From: Rhodospirillaceae bacterium
GTDB taxonomy: Bacteria; Pseudomonadota; Alphaproteobacteria; Rhodospirillales; Magnetovibrionaceae
DNA length: 11,923 bases
Assembly (NCBI GenBank): GCA_029881835.1
Contig: JAOULV010000019.1
Span: forward strand, 1-11,923
Direction of reading: 5' to 3'
Under the pieces are notes generated by a model. The model did no database searches, was not told where the DNA came from, and worked only from the letters and a program-made list of their open reading frames with translations. The first letter of the stretch is position 1. Each line of letters begins with the position of its first letter. The position numbers and the translations under genes were made by a program. Shown one piece after another: positions 1 to 7,035 of this stretch.

Positions 1-1
1 C

Positions 2-1795
2 GTAATCAGCATTGAAATGACGGCCAATAATGAAATCACCGTTAGTGATAATGGCCGCGGCATTCCGGTTGACCCACACCCCAAGTTCAAAAATCTTTCC
101 GCCCTTGAGGTCATAATGACCACACTACATTCCGGCGGTAAATTCGGTGGCAAGGCTTATGCCACGTCCGGCGGCCTGCACGGGGTAGGTATTTCGGTGG
201 TGAACGCCCTTTCCGAATATATGCGCGTTGAGGTCGCGCGCGACAAACAGCAATGGGTACAGGAATTTTCCCGCGGCAAGGCCAAAACCAAACTTAAAAG
301 TGCGGGCAAGGCCATAAACAAACGCGGCACCACGGTAACGTTTAGGCCCGACCCGGATATTTTCGGTTCGCGCACGCATTTTCGCCCGCATCAGCTTTTT
401 CGTATGGTGCGTTCAAAGGCATATCTGTTTCGCGGCGTTAAAATGCGCTGGTCATGCGATAAATCACTGCTCAAGGACAAAGAAGAAAAAGACATACCGG
501 AAAAAGCCGAATTGCACTTCCCTGGTGGCCTGCAAGACTACGTCGAAGAACGCTTGGGCAAACGGCGCATGGTTACCCCGAGGCCGTTTTCCGGCCGGGT
601 TGAATTCGCAACCGACCAAGGCCGGGTTGAATGGGCGGTGGCGTGGCCGGCTGACGAGGATGGTTTCCTTAATTCATATTGCAACACCGTTCCCACCCCA
701 CAGGGCGGAACCCACGAAAGCGGTTTTCGCTCGGCACTGGCCAAGGGGCTTCGCGCCTATGGCGAACTAACGTCTGTTAAGGCTGCGGCTAAGCTAACCG
801 CCGAAGACGTATTGGGTGGCGCCATGGCTATGATGTCTTTGTTTATTCCCGAGCCACAGTTCCAAGGGCAGACAAAGGAAAAGCTGGCCACCGTTGATGC
901 ACAACGAATTGTCGAAAATGCGCTACGTGACAGCTTTGATCACTGGCTATCATCCGACCCCAAAGCCGCCAAAGCATTGTTGGAAAACGCGATTGAACGG
1001 GCCAACACCAGACTAAGGCGCAAAACCGAACTTGAAACCAAACGCAAATCAGCCACCAAAAAACTTCGCTTGCCCGGCAAGCTGGCCGATTGTTCAAACA
1101 CCACGTCAGAAGGAACCGAAATATTTATTGTCGAAGGCGACAGTGCGGGCGGATCTGCCAAGCAGGCGCGCGATAGAAAAATCCAAGCCATTCTTCCGCT
1201 ACGCGGCAAAATTCTAAACGTGGCATCGGCCACGGCAGATAAAAAAAATGCCAACCAAGAACTTTCCGATTTGGTTGAGGCCCTTGGCTGCGGGACGGGT
1301 AAAAATTTTGATGAAACCGCGCTTAGGTATGACCGCATAATCATAATGACCGATGCCGACGTTGATGGTGCGCATATTGCGTCACTTTTGATGACATTTT
1401 TTTACCGGGAAATGCCGGCGCTTATTGAAAATGGACATTTATTTTTAGCCCAGCCACCGCTTTACCGCATTAGTGCCGGGGCAAACGTTGAATATGCGCG
1501 CGACGATGCCCACAAAGACGAGCTAATGAAAACCACATTTAAGGGAAGAAAGGTCGACATTAGCCGCTTTAAAGGTTTGGGTGAAATGCCCCCTGCCCAG
1601 CTAAAAGAAACAACCATGAGCCCGGAAAAAAGAACCCTGCTTCGGGTTACGGTTCCCGGTGGTCACGGCGAAGAAGACTGGGACGACCAACACGACACCG
1701 AAGAACTGGTTGAAAGCCTGATGGGCAAAAAAGCCGAACTTCGCTATGCCTATATTCAAGAGCATGCCCGTTTTGTGCAAGACATAGACATTTAA
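2..1795 (+). CDS. parE: DNA topoisomerase IV subunit B (ParE), 5'-truncated by the window edge
   Basis: This is the ATPase subunit of topoisomerase IV, which with ParC decatenates replicated chromosomes. The reading frame is open from base 2 with no stop, so the ATG at 17 is internal. About 60 to 70 N-terminal residues are missing, judged from the family length of roughly 630 to 660. Visible are the GHKL ATPase motif DNGRGIPVD (bases 50-76), the SGGKF and GGLHGVG nucleotide-binding loops, the transducer motif PQGGTHESG, the TOPRIM glutamate in EGDSAGG (from base 1133), and the metal-binding DADVD (1352-1366). The C terminus ends soon after the TOPRIM/winged-helix part, with no GyrB-type insertion. 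That length and the AKQARDRKIQAILPLRGKILN-like stretch favour ParE over GyrB. The stop is at 1793-1795, and the next gene begins 21 bp later on the same strand. Confidence 0.95.
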   Translation, partial: VISIEMTANNEITVSDNGRGIPVDPHPKFKNLSALEVIMTTLHSGGKFGGKAYATSGGLHGVGISVVNALSEYMRVEVARDKQQWVQEFSRGKAKTKLKSAGKAINKRGTTVTFRPDPDIFGSRTHFRPHQLFRMVRSKAYLFRGVKMRWSCDKSLLKDKEEKDIPEKAELHFPGGLQDYVEERLGKRRMVTPRPFSGRVEFATDQGRVEWAVAWPADEDGFLNSYCNTVPTPQGGTHESGFRSALAKGLRAYGELTSVKAAAKLTAEDVLGGAMAMMSLFIPEPQFQGQTKEKLATVDAQRIVENALRDSFDHWLSSDPKAAKALLENAIERANTRLRRKTELETKRKSATKKLRLPGKLADCSNTTSEGTEIFIVEGDSAGGSAKQARDRKIQAILPLRGKILNVASATADKKNANQELSDLVEALGCGTGKNFDETALRYDRIIIMTDADVDGAHIASLLMTFFYREMPALIENGHLFLAQPPLYRISAGANVEYARDDAHKDELMKTTFKGRKVDISRFKGLGEMPPAQLKETTMSPEKRTLLRVTVPGGHGEEDWDDQHDTEELVESLMGKKAELRYAYIQEHARFVQDIDI

Positions 1796-1804
1796 TTTTT
1801 TTTC

Positions 1805-1819
1805 AAGGTATCTCTATTG
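1805..1819 (+). promoter_or_regulatory. Shine-Dalgarno supporting a TTG start
   Basis: AAGG at 1805-1808 sits 8 bp before a TTG at 1817-1819. The nearby GTG at 1821 is out of frame. This site decides the start of the HI0933-family flavoprotein gene. Confidence 0.6.
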
Positions 1820-2995
1820 AGTGATTATGACGCAATTGTAATCGGCGCCGGTGCTGCCGGGCTTATGTGCGCAATCACCGCTGGGGGGCGCGGAAGAAAT
1901 GTTCTTCTGCTTGATCACGCAAATAAAATAGGCGAAAAAATTCGCATATCGGGCGGCGGGCATTGTAACTTTACCAATTTGGACGCTGGGGCAAAAAATT
2001 ACATTTCACAAAATCCAAAATTTTGCATATCCGCCCTAAAACAATTTGGTCCAGATAAATTTGTCGCCATGGTGGAAAGCCACAAAATTGAATATTTTGA
2101 AAAAGCAAAAGGACAACTGTTTTGCAAAGGTTCTGCCAGCCAGATTATCGAGATGTTATTGGCTGAATGCCGTGAAGCCGGGGTTGATGTGAAAAACCCC
2201 ATCAAGGTTGAAAAAATAACTAAAACCGACGCAGGCTTTAACGTTAAAACCGATAACGGTGAATTCAAATCCACCTCGGTCGTGATTGCCACCGGTGGGC
2301 TTTCCATCCCCAAAATCGGGGCGAGCGATTTTGGCCACAGTGTTGCACGTGAATTCGGTCACGAAATAATACCAACCAGCCCGGCCCTTGTTCCGTTTGT
2401 ATTTGCGGGCGATGAATTAAAATCCATGAATGTGCTTTCCGGCGTTTCGCTTGAGGCATTGGTTAATTGCAATGGTGCCGGTTTTTCCGATGGGTTGTTA
2501 TTTACCCACCGTGGCTTAAGCGGGCCTGCCATATTGCAAATATCAAGTTACTGGAAACCGGGCGATAAAATTATGATTGATTTAGCACCTAAAACCGATG
2601 TCTTTGCCGAATTAAAATCAGCAAAAGAAAACACCCCGAAACAATTACCGCAAACCGTTATTGCCGAATTTTTGCCAAAGCGTTTGGCCCAAGGAATTGT
2701 TGATGAAATGGGTTTTAGTCAATCAATCGGGCAAATAAATGACAAAAATTTAAAAAAACTGGCAGATAGAATAAATGGTTGGCGCATTATTCCCGCTGGG
2801 GTCGAAGGTTACCGCACCGCCGAGGTAACACTAGGTGGGGTTGATACCAATGGTCTTTCTTCCAAAACCATGGAATCAAACAATATTGCGGGGCTGTTTT
2901 TTATTGGTGAAGTGGTTGATGTTACCGGACAGTTGGGCGGATATAATTTTCAGTGGGCCTGGGCATCGGGGTTTGTTGCCGGGCAGTACGTTTAA
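1817..2995 (+). CDS. HI0933/BaiN-family FAD-dependent oxidoreductase
   Basis: This 392-residue flavoprotein belongs to the HI0933/YhiN/BaiN family, often labelled 'aminoacetone oxidase family FAD-binding enzyme' or NAD(P)/FAD-dependent oxidoreductase. The N terminus has a Rossmann FAD motif, GAGAAG (residues 10-15). The family signature GGGHCNFTN lies at about 46-54. The C-terminal block, from about residue 360, has GEVVDVTGQLGGYNFQWAW, the FAD-closing motif of the family. The physiological substrate is unclear across the family, so none is assigned. The start is a TTG at 1817: no upstream in-frame ATG or GTG exists, the protein begins correctly at MSDYDAIVIG, and AAGG lies 8 bp upstream. The gene follows parE closely and may be cotranscribed. 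It looks more AT-rich at third codon positions than parE. It ends 10 bp from the convergent kinase-like gene. Confidence 0.9.
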   Translation: MSDYDAIVIGAGAAGLMCAITAGGRGRNVLLLDHANKIGEKIRISGGGHCNFTNLDAGAKNYISQNPKFCISALKQFGPDKFVAMVESHKIEYFEKAKGQLFCKGSASQIIEMLLAECREAGVDVKNPIKVEKITKTDAGFNVKTDNGEFKSTSVVIATGGLSIPKIGASDFGHSVAREFGHEIIPTSPALVPFVFAGDELKSMNVLSGVSLEALVNCNGAGFSDGLLFTHRGLSGPAILQISSYWKPGDKIMIDLAPKTDVFAELKSAKENTPKQLPQTVIAEFLPKRLAQGIVDEMGFSQSIGQINDKNLKKLADRINGWRIIPAGVEGYRTAEVTLGGVDTNGLSSKTMESNNIAGLFFIGEVVDVTGQLGGYNFQWAWASGFVAGQYV

Positions 2996-3005
2996 AAAAT
3001 TAAGC

Positions 3006-3725
3006 TCAAAAAGTTTCCAAGTGTTCGCGCAAATGGCGAACTGTTGGGAAGCGTTCAAGTATAAGATCACGTCTTAGGCCACGGCATATCTCTTTAATTT
3101 CTTGTGGTGCTTTGGAATACCATTTATTGCCGCCTATTGCTTCGTGCAGCAAGGTTATGGTGTCTTTGATGTCTTCTTTGCGCCGCTCTTTGTTTGAACG
3201 CCCAAGATTGTAAAAATCAACTAACTTTACATCAAAGAAAATTCCCTGCGGACGGATAAGTATGTTTTCCGAATGAATATCACCGTGATATTCGTTTTTC
3301 CAATGAATTTCTTCCAACCCCACAACCAAGGCATAAATAAGACTTAACGCCTTATAAGGCGGCATGCGTTTGCCCGGATGCGATGCAATATATTTTGAAA
3401 GAATAATTCCATCAACATATTCAGAAATAAGACAAGTTACCGCATGGCGTTTAATGCGCAATGTTTCAACGTGGTGATATTGAATAACAATTGAACAATC
3501 ACGAAGCATTTCCAGCTTGCGGGCAAAGTTCATTGCATCGCGGTCATTTTCGTTGCGGTGGGGATAATATAATTTTGCCGTGCGCGGAACGCCCGTTCTG
3601 AATTCGGTTACCTTGTAAACCTCGCCCTCGTAACCGCCACCCAAAAAGCTTTCAACCTCGTAGGTGCCGCCAATTATGCGCCCGGGCTGAAGGTCGAATT
3701 TTTCAATTTTAGGCGGTTTTGCCAT
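3006..3725 (-). CDS. Small Hanks-type protein kinase-like protein
   Basis: This 239-residue soluble protein is essentially one kinase fold with no receptor, PASTA or transmembrane segment. Visible are a glycine-rich loop (GGGYEGEVYKV, residues 29-39), a candidate VAIK lysine (Lys51 in TAKLYYP), and a possible alpha-C glutamate (Glu72). The catalytic loop reads HGDIHSEN (147-154), with the catalytic Asp149 and metal-binding Asn154. The metal-binding Asp170 falls in DFY instead of DFG. HGD replaces HRD, and I see no APE motif, so the activation segment is short. The later EDIKD (184-188) fits the conserved aspartate of helix F. The key Lys and Asp residues are present, so it may be active on protein or small-molecule substrates; that is inference. 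The ATG has AGGTG about 9 bp upstream. It lies 120 bp downstream of argC on the same strand and is tail-to-tail with the flavoprotein gene. The substrate is unknown. Confidence 0.8.
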   Translation of the reverse strand: MAKPPKIEKFDLQPGRIIGGTYEVESFLGGGYEGEVYKVTEFRTGVPRTAKLYYPHRNENDRDAMNFARKLEMLRDCSIVIQYHHVETLRIKRHAVTCLISEYVDGIILSKYIASHPGKRMPPYKALSLIYALVVGLEEIHWKNEYHGDIHSENILIRPQGIFFDVKLVDFYNLGRSNKERRKEDIKDTITLLHEAIGGNKWYSKAPQEIKEICRGLRRDLILERFPTVRHLREHLETF

Positions 3726-3831
3726 TGCTTAGATCACCTGTTTTTGGATGACCATTTTACTATGCCTATCAAGAATTTCACGCAAGCATTTTTAAGCGCA
3801 TTTTATCCTTAAAATTGCTTGGGCAAAATTA

Positions 3832-3858
3832 AGGCCCTAAAGCCCCTAAAGCCCCGCC
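3832..3858. repeat. 9-bp tandem repeat spanning the argC stop codon
   Basis: On the minus strand the end of argC contains GGGGCTTTA twice in tandem, followed by a degenerate third unit, GGGCCTTAA. The argC stop codon TAG (3846-3848) lies at the junction of the first and second units. The unit is nine bases, so a change in copy number would keep frame. Confidence 0.7.
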
Positions 3859-4793
3859 CCCTCGTCCACGCCCATCATCAGGTTCATGTTTTGGATGGCC
3901 GAACCGGATGCACCCTTGCCCAAATTATCAAGCACCGCCACCACCACGGCGTGGCCGTGGTTTTTATTGGCAAGCACATGAAGCCTGAGCTCGTTTGTAC
4001 CGTTTAGACCGTCCGGGCGGATTTCGCCCATGGCCGCGGTTTTGTCCATGGGCTCAACCGAAACAAACCGTGCGGACGCATAATGCCCTGACAGGCAGGC
4101 ATGGATATCTTCGGGCTTCGGGCTACCCGGCAATTTGCCAAGCTGCAATGGTAACTGCACAATCATCCCCTGGGCGAAGCGCCCGACCGAGGGCACAAAT
4201 ATTGGCCTTTGCGAAAGCCCACTGTGGGCCACAATTTCCGGAACATGTTTATGTTCAAGGGTTAGCCCATACACAAAAAAAGGTGCATCATTGTGCTTGG
4301 CGGATGTTTTGTCTTCAAAGCTTTCTATCATTTGCCTGCCGCCGCCGGAATAACCGGATATGGCATTTATGCTCAAGCCTTCGTTTGGGGAAATTATTCC
4401 CGCGCCCACAAGCGGGTTAATAATAGAAATACTGGCAACCGCATAACAACCAACATTGCTGACTAACCTTGCGCCAGCAATTTTTTTTGCCTGCCCTGCG
4501 TTTAATTCGGGAAAGCCATAAACCCAATCGGGGTTGACCCGGTGCGCGGTAGAGGCATCTATCACCTTGGTGTTTGGGTTGCTTAACATGCCGACCGCTT
4601 CTATTGATGCCGCATCGGGCAAGCACAATATGGCTATATCGGCGCTGTTTAACATTTCGGCCCGCGCACCGGCATCTTTGCGGTTTTGTTCAGGGATGCT
4701 CAACAATTCAACATCACCCCTGCCTTCAAGCCGGGATTTTATTTGCAAGCCGGTTGTGCCGACCTCGCCATCGATAAAAATTTTTGTTTTCAT
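3846..4793 (-). CDS. argC: N-acetyl-gamma-glutamyl-phosphate reductase, type 2
   Basis: ArgC carries out the NADPH-dependent reduction of N-acetyl-glutamyl-5-phosphate to the semialdehyde, the third step of arginine biosynthesis, in the cytosol. At 315 residues it is the short type 2 form. The N-terminal Rossmann motif is GEVGTTG (residues 9-15). The catalytic cysteine is Cys116 in SNVGCYA. YGFPEL (about 92-97) and SGYSGGG are further family motifs. It starts at an ATG (4793) with a weak GGA about 11 bp upstream. It lies downstream of rpsI on the same strand, an arrangement I recall as common in Alphaproteobacteria. A strong hairpin sits between rpsI and argC, so argC depends on readthrough or on a promoter inside rpsI. 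I see no obvious ArgR box, but could not search systematically. Confidence 0.95.
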   Translation of the reverse strand: MKTKIFIDGEVGTTGLQIKSRLEGRGDVELLSIPEQNRKDAGARAEMLNSADIAILCLPDAASIEAVGMLSNPNTKVIDASTAHRVNPDWVYGFPELNAGQAKKIAGARLVSNVGCYAVASISIINPLVGAGIISPNEGLSINAISGYSGGGRQMIESFEDKTSAKHNDAPFFVYGLTLEHKHVPEIVAHSGLSQRPIFVPSVGRFAQGMIVQLPLQLGKLPGSPKPEDIHACLSGHYASARFVSVEPMDKTAAMGEIRPDGLNGTNELRLHVLANKNHGHAVVVAVLDNLGKGASGSAIQNMNLMMGVDEGAGL

Positions 4794-4802
4794 TTAATTT
4801 AT

Positions 4803-4843
4803 TCCATAAACAAATCGGGCGCCCCCCGAAGGAAGCGCCCGAT
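4803..4843 (-). terminator. GC-rich hairpin between rpsI and argC, probable (leaky) terminator
   Basis: A perfect 9-bp inverted repeat, ATCGGGCGC (4814-4822) and GCGCCCGAT (4835-4843), encloses a 12-nt loop. Read on the minus strand it is followed by a short T-rich run, TTTGTTTA. It begins 27 bp after the rpsI stop and ends about 20 bp before the argC ATG. The stem is strong but the T tract is interrupted, so partial termination or a 3'-end-stabilising hairpin are both possible. Confidence 0.7.
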
Positions 4844-4870
4844 GATAGGACAAATTCCAATAAAGGGGAA

Positions 4871-5368
4871 TTAACGTTTCGAGAACTGGAAGCTGCGTCG
4901 TGCCTTGGCGCGACCGAACTTTTTACGTTCAACAACACGGGAATCACGTGTCAGGAAGCCACCTTTTTTGAGCGTCGGGCGAAGTGCCGGCTCATAATTG
5001 GTCAGTGCCTTTGAAATACCGTGACGTACCGCGCCTGCTTGGCCTGAAAGCCCGCCACCGGTAACGGTAGCGACAACATCAAACTGGCCTTCGCGAGCGG
5101 TGGTTGAAAACGGCTGGTTAATAAGCATGCGCAAAACCGGGCGAGCAAAATATGTTTCTTGTTCGCGACCGTTAACAACGATTTTTCCGTTGCCGGGTTT
5201 AATCCATACGCGGGCAATTGCGTTTTTCCGCTTGCCGGTTGCATAGGCACGACCCTGTGCGTCAAGTTTCTGTACGCGTTGGGCAGCTTCGGCAACAACA
5301 GCGGCTTCGGCCGGTGTTGTGCTAACCAGATCTTTCAGATCTTCGAGTGTTTTGGTTTCTTCACTCAT
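4871..5368 (-). CDS. rpsI: 30S ribosomal protein S9
   Basis: This is a small-subunit ribosomal protein whose C-terminal tail reaches towards the P-site tRNA. The core has the motifs ATGKRKNAIARVW, FDVVATVTGGGLSGQAGA, and RHGISKAL. The C terminus KKFGRAKARRSFQFSKR ends with the invariant SKR. At 165 residues it exceeds the roughly 130 of E. coli because of an acidic, alanine-rich N-terminal extension of about 35 residues, as is usual in Alphaproteobacteria. It follows rplM after 5 bp. Its AGGAG (5381-5385) lies inside the last rplM codons, 12 bp before the ATG, which suggests coupled translation. It ends before the hairpin that precedes argC. Confidence 0.98.
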   Translation of the reverse strand: MSEETKTLEDLKDLVSTTPAEAAVVAEAAQRVQKLDAQGRAYATGKRKNAIARVWIKPGNGKIVVNGREQETYFARPVLRMLINQPFSTTAREGQFDVVATVTGGGLSGQAGAVRHGISKALTNYEPALRPTLKKGGFLTRDSRVVERKKFGRAKARRSFQFSKR

Positions 5369-5373
5369 AACAC

Positions 5374-5838
5374 TTACGCGCTCCTTTTGTTTTTCGGGTT
5401 CATGGCTGCAATGTCCAGAACTTCGGGATTTTGTGCCTGATGCGGGTGATCCGCCCCTGCATATACGTGCAGTTTGCGCATTTGCTGGCGGCCCATGGGT
5501 GAACGGGTAATCATGCGTTCAACCGCTTTTTCGATAACGCGTTCCGGGTGATTGCCGCCAAGGATTTTTTCCATGGTGCGGTCTTTAATCCCGCCGGGGT
5601 GGCCGGTGTGCCAGTAAAAGCGCTTATCGGTCATTTTACGGCCGGTAAGCTTTACCTTTTCGGCATTGATTACGATTATATTGTCACCGCAATCGATGTT
5701 GGCGGTGTACATTGGTTTGTGCTTTCCGCGCAGACGCAGGGAAATAATGCTCGCCATACGGCCAAGGACTAATCCTTCGGCATCGATGACGAACCATTTC
5801 TTTTCGACTTCGCTGGGTTTTGCAGAATAGGTTTTCAT
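5374..5838 (-). CDS. rplM: 50S ribosomal protein L13
   Basis: This is an early-assembling large-subunit protein of 154 residues, a normal family length for the class. Clear motifs are WFVIDAEGLVLGRMAS near the N terminus, the central GDNIIVINAEKV, the HTGHPGG block, and the signature SPMGRQQMRKLHVYAG near the C terminus, followed by DHPHQAQNPEVLDI. The ATG at 5838 is preceded by a purine-rich GGACGAGG (5845-5852). It is the first gene of the rplM-rpsI unit. Its last codons carry the rpsI Shine-Dalgarno. A likely promoter lies about 135 to 160 bp upstream, with a terminator-like hairpin in the leader. Confidence 0.98.
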   Translation of the reverse strand: MKTYSAKPSEVEKKWFVIDAEGLVLGRMASIISLRLRGKHKPMYTANIDCGDNIIVINAEKVKLTGRKMTDKRFYWHTGHPGGIKDRTMEKILGGNHPERVIEKAVERMITRSPMGRQQMRKLHVYAGADHPHQAQNPEVLDIAAMNPKNKRSA

Positions 5839-5873
5839 TTAAAACCTCGTCCTTTTTTCAAAATACTTAAATT

Positions 5874-5900
5874 AAAATCTGGCCCCACATCAGGGCCAGA
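5874..5900 (-). promoter_or_regulatory. Terminator-like hairpin in the rplM leader (possible attenuator)
   Basis: A perfect 8-bp inverted repeat, TCTGGCCC (5878-5885) and GGGCCAGA (5893-5900), has a 7-nt loop. On the minus strand it is followed at once by TTTTAATTT. It ends 35 bp before the rplM ATG and lies downstream of the best rplM promoter candidate. No gene on the same strand ends upstream of it within the window, so it would act on the rplM leader itself. Confidence 0.55.
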
Positions 5901-5971
5901 CCAGATAATTCAGGGCCCAAGGATTTAACAAGGGTTCAACAAGAGTTTAATAAACCCCAAGGCAGGCGCGT

Positions 5972-6000
5972 TTTTTAGACTTATCATCATTCCCAGTCAA
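5972..6000 (-). promoter_or_regulatory. Candidate sigma-70-type promoter for rplM-rpsI
   Basis: On the minus strand TTGACT (6000 to 5995) and TAAAAA (5977 to 5972) are separated by 17 bp. A GC-rich stretch, CGCGCC, follows within a few bases, as seen in many stringently controlled ribosomal promoters. A start near 5965 would give a leader of about 125 nt. The -35 is a five-of-six match to TTGACA. The -10 is weaker. Confidence 0.5.
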
Positions 6001-6228
6001 CATTTATTATTGCCCCTATTGGGAAAAAACCCTTTAATTTCAATATATTAAAATTATGGTATTATTTTACCGCAAAATATAGGCCTAAAAACACTAAAAC
6101 ATTTCGCCAAATGGTCATTTTTCAAGATTTGCGGCCTTGGCATTGGCTCTTGCCTTTACCTGAGGGTCAACCGAACATATATCCTAAGGCTTGAATTGTT
6201 TGTTTTTATCATTTTTGAAAGACCCGCC

Positions 6229-7029
6229 ATGTCAGCAGAAAAACCGGCAGTATTAAGAGACGACATCAACCAAGTTGCGTGGTTAACCCTTAACCGCCCC
6301 GAAAGAATGAACGCGCTTAGCCGCGAAATGATATCAGCCCTTTCGTCCGAGTTGGGTAAGCTTGCGCAAGATAATTCCATAAGGGTTGTGGTTTTAAAAG
6401 GTGCCGGGGTTGCTTTTTCATCTGGTCACGACCTGAAAGAAATTATGCAGGCATCGGATCGCGATGACAGCCAAGAAATAGAAGACACTATTTCGGCGTG
6501 CACTGATTTGATGTTGAAAATACAACGCCTGCCCCAACCGGTAATTGCATCCGTTCACGGCACGGCAACCGCCGCCGGGTGCCAACTGGTTGCGGCTTGT
6601 GATATTGCCATTGCCGGCAGCCATGCCCGGTTTGCCACATCGGGAATAAACCTTGGGCTTTTTTGTTCAACCCCGCTGGTTCAACTTTCACGCAGTGTTG
6701 GTAAATCAGCCGCGCTAGAAATGGCATTTACCGGAAAATTTATTTCCGCCGATGATGCGCTGCGAATTGGTCTGGTCAGCAAATGCGTTGGCCCAGAAGT
6801 TCTGGATGCGGAAGTTGAAAACATTGCATTGGAAATTGCGTCAAAATCACCAACCGCAATAAGGCTAGGCAAAGAGCTATTTTACAAACAACGCGAATTA
6901 GGAATTGACGGGGCATATGCATTGGCAATGGAAGCAATGAATGCAAATTTACAAGACAGCGATGCCCGCGAAGGAATAAAGGCATTTATTGAAAAAAGAA
7001 CACCACCAAAATGGCGTGATGCGGAATAA
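6229..7029 (+). CDS. Enoyl-CoA hydratase/isomerase (crotonase) family protein, ECHDC3-like
   Basis: This is a crotonase-fold protein of 266 residues. I chose the ATG at 6229 (MSAEKPAVL) over a TTG at 6196. The TTG would add eleven hydrophobic residues unlike the family, and the ATG has GAAAG just upstream. SSGHDLKE (64-71) and TAAGCQLVAACD (114-125) supply the oxyanion-hole backbone. FATSGINLGLFCSTP (135-149) matches the ECHDC3 subgroup of the superfamily as I recall it. The two catalytic glutamates of classical enoyl-CoA hydratase are replaced by Gln119 and Gly139. A normal hydratase reaction is therefore doubtful; an acyl-CoA ligand is likely but the reaction is unknown. It is followed after 6 bp by a CoA-binding protein gene, suggesting an operon. 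Confidence 0.88.
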   Translation: MSAEKPAVLRDDINQVAWLTLNRPERMNALSREMISALSSELGKLAQDNSIRVVVLKGAGVAFSSGHDLKEIMQASDRDDSQEIEDTISACTDLMLKIQRLPQPVIASVHGTATAAGCQLVAACDIAIAGSHARFATSGINLGLFCSTPLVQLSRSVGKSAALEMAFTGKFISADDALRIGLVSKCVGPEVLDAEVENIALEIASKSPTAIRLGKELFYKQRELGIDGAYALAMEAMNANLQDSDAREGIKAFIEKRTPPKWRDAE

Positions 7030-7035
7030 AGCAAA

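Larger units (their letters stand above)
5839..6228. other. Divergent intergenic region rplM / crotonase gene
   Basis: These 390 bp separate the rplM and crotonase-family genes. The rplM-proximal half holds the leader hairpin (5874-5900) and the rplM promoter candidate (5972-6000), listed separately. The crotonase-proximal half is AT-rich around 6035-6070, with TATTAT at 6060-6065 as a possible -10 but no convincing -35. On the minus strand, 6118-6183 is an open stretch with protein-like composition but no start codon, so I do not call it a gene. No other gene is supported. Confidence 0.6.

Noticed and set aside
940..1344. 134-residue minus-strand open frame inside parE
   Set aside because: It is fully antisense to conserved ParE TOPRIM-region codons and resembles no family.
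3819..4420. Plus-strand open frames overlapping argC
   Set aside because: They are antisense shadows of argC, and one simply reads through the tandem repeat at its 3' end.
6196..6228. TTG start extending the crotonase-family protein by 11 residues
   Set aside because: The extension (MFVFIIFERPA) does not fit the family N terminus, and the ATG at 6229 has a purine-rich site upstream.
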